From Desulfobacter sp. (GTDB lineage: Bacteria; Desulfobacterota; Desulfobacteria; Desulfobacterales; Desulfobacteraceae), in NCBI GenBank assembly GCA_030145005.1, contig JAQYWJ010000127.1, positions 1-6,422 of the forward strand: 6,422 bases of DNA. The letters are read 5' to 3'. The notes under the pieces were generated by a model. The model did not search any database, was not told the origin of the DNA, and worked only from the letters and a program-made list of their open reading frames with translations. Position 1 is the stretch's first letter; every line of letters begins with the position of its first letter. Positions 6,176 to 6,422 of the stretch are shown piece after piece. A program made the position numbers and the translations under genes.

Positions 6176-6422
6176 ACCTGCTGCCAATCCGTTCCTTTTC
6201 AAGGAGCCGTGCATATTCGCCGCCAGCCCGGGAAAGCTCTTCATGGGCGCCCTGCTCAATGATCTGCCCGTCCCTTAACACCAGGATGTGATCACACGAT
6301 TTTACTGTTGAAAGGCGATGGGCAATAATAATGGACAGGCGCCCTTCCATCAGTTTTTTCATGGCGTCATGGATTTTCACCTCGGACTGGGAATCCATAT
6401 AAGAGGTCGCCTCGTCAAAGAT
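6168..6422 (-). CDS. ABC transporter ATP-binding protein, C-terminal fragment (MsbA-like exporter family)
   Basis: The gene is cut by the right window edge; only the last 84 codons and a TGA stop are visible. The fragment opens with the end of the Walker B motif (IFDEATS), continues with the D-loop (SYMDSQSE, where SALD is the common form), then the switch histidine in SIIIAHRLSTV, and the DHILVLRDGQIIEQGAHEEL stretch that ends most exporter-type nucleotide-binding domains. Such proteins usually fuse an N-terminal six-helix membrane domain to this ATPase; here that part is not visible. Lipid A, lipid, peptide or drug export are all possible. It converges on nadA and overlaps its 3' end by 8 bases, with no terminator between them. 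Confidence 0.93.
   Translation of the reverse strand: MFDEATSYMDSQSEVKIHDAMKKLMEGRLSIIIAHRLSTVKSCDHILVLRDGQIIEQGAHEELSRAGGEYARLLEKERIGSRSI

Overview
The window looks like ordinary chromosome from a Gram-negative anaerobe of the Desulfobacterota type (Desulfobacterales-like). This is inferred from a 639-residue DnaK close to proteobacterial forms, a periplasmic LolA-type lipoprotein carrier, a short (304-residue) quinolinate synthase of the three-cysteine Fe-S type, and moderate base composition. No marker gene fixes the genus.

Layout. Positions 1-106 are an AT-rich leader with a possible sigma70-like promoter. Next come two closely spaced chaperone genes on the plus strand: grpE (107-712, TTG start) and dnaK (735-2654), 22 bases apart. 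A 342-base gap follows (2655-2996). It holds two consecutive hairpins, the second with a T-run that fits an intrinsic terminator, and a 136-base inverted-repeat element built on CACGGAA units. Downstream is a tight plus-strand cluster: a class I adenylate-forming acyl-CoA synthetase (2997-4586), a LolA-like protein (4599-5261, 12 bases after the previous stop) and nadA (5261-6175, sharing one base with the lolA stop). On the minus strand, the last 84 codons of an ABC transporter ATPase run in from the right edge (6168-6422) and overlap the nadA 3' end by 8 bases.

How the genes work together. GrpE and DnaK are exchange factor and Hsp70 of one chaperone cycle; their partner DnaJ is not next to them here. 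The second cluster mixes acyl-CoA formation, lipoprotein transport to the outer membrane and NAD biosynthesis. They are probably co-transcribed because of the spacing, but no shared pathway is evident. The ABC fragment resembles MsbA-like lipid or drug exporters, but its substrate cannot be read from the tail.

I found no convincing undescribed system. The most interesting non-genic signal is the CACGGAA inverted-repeat element directly upstream of the acyl-CoA synthetase gene.
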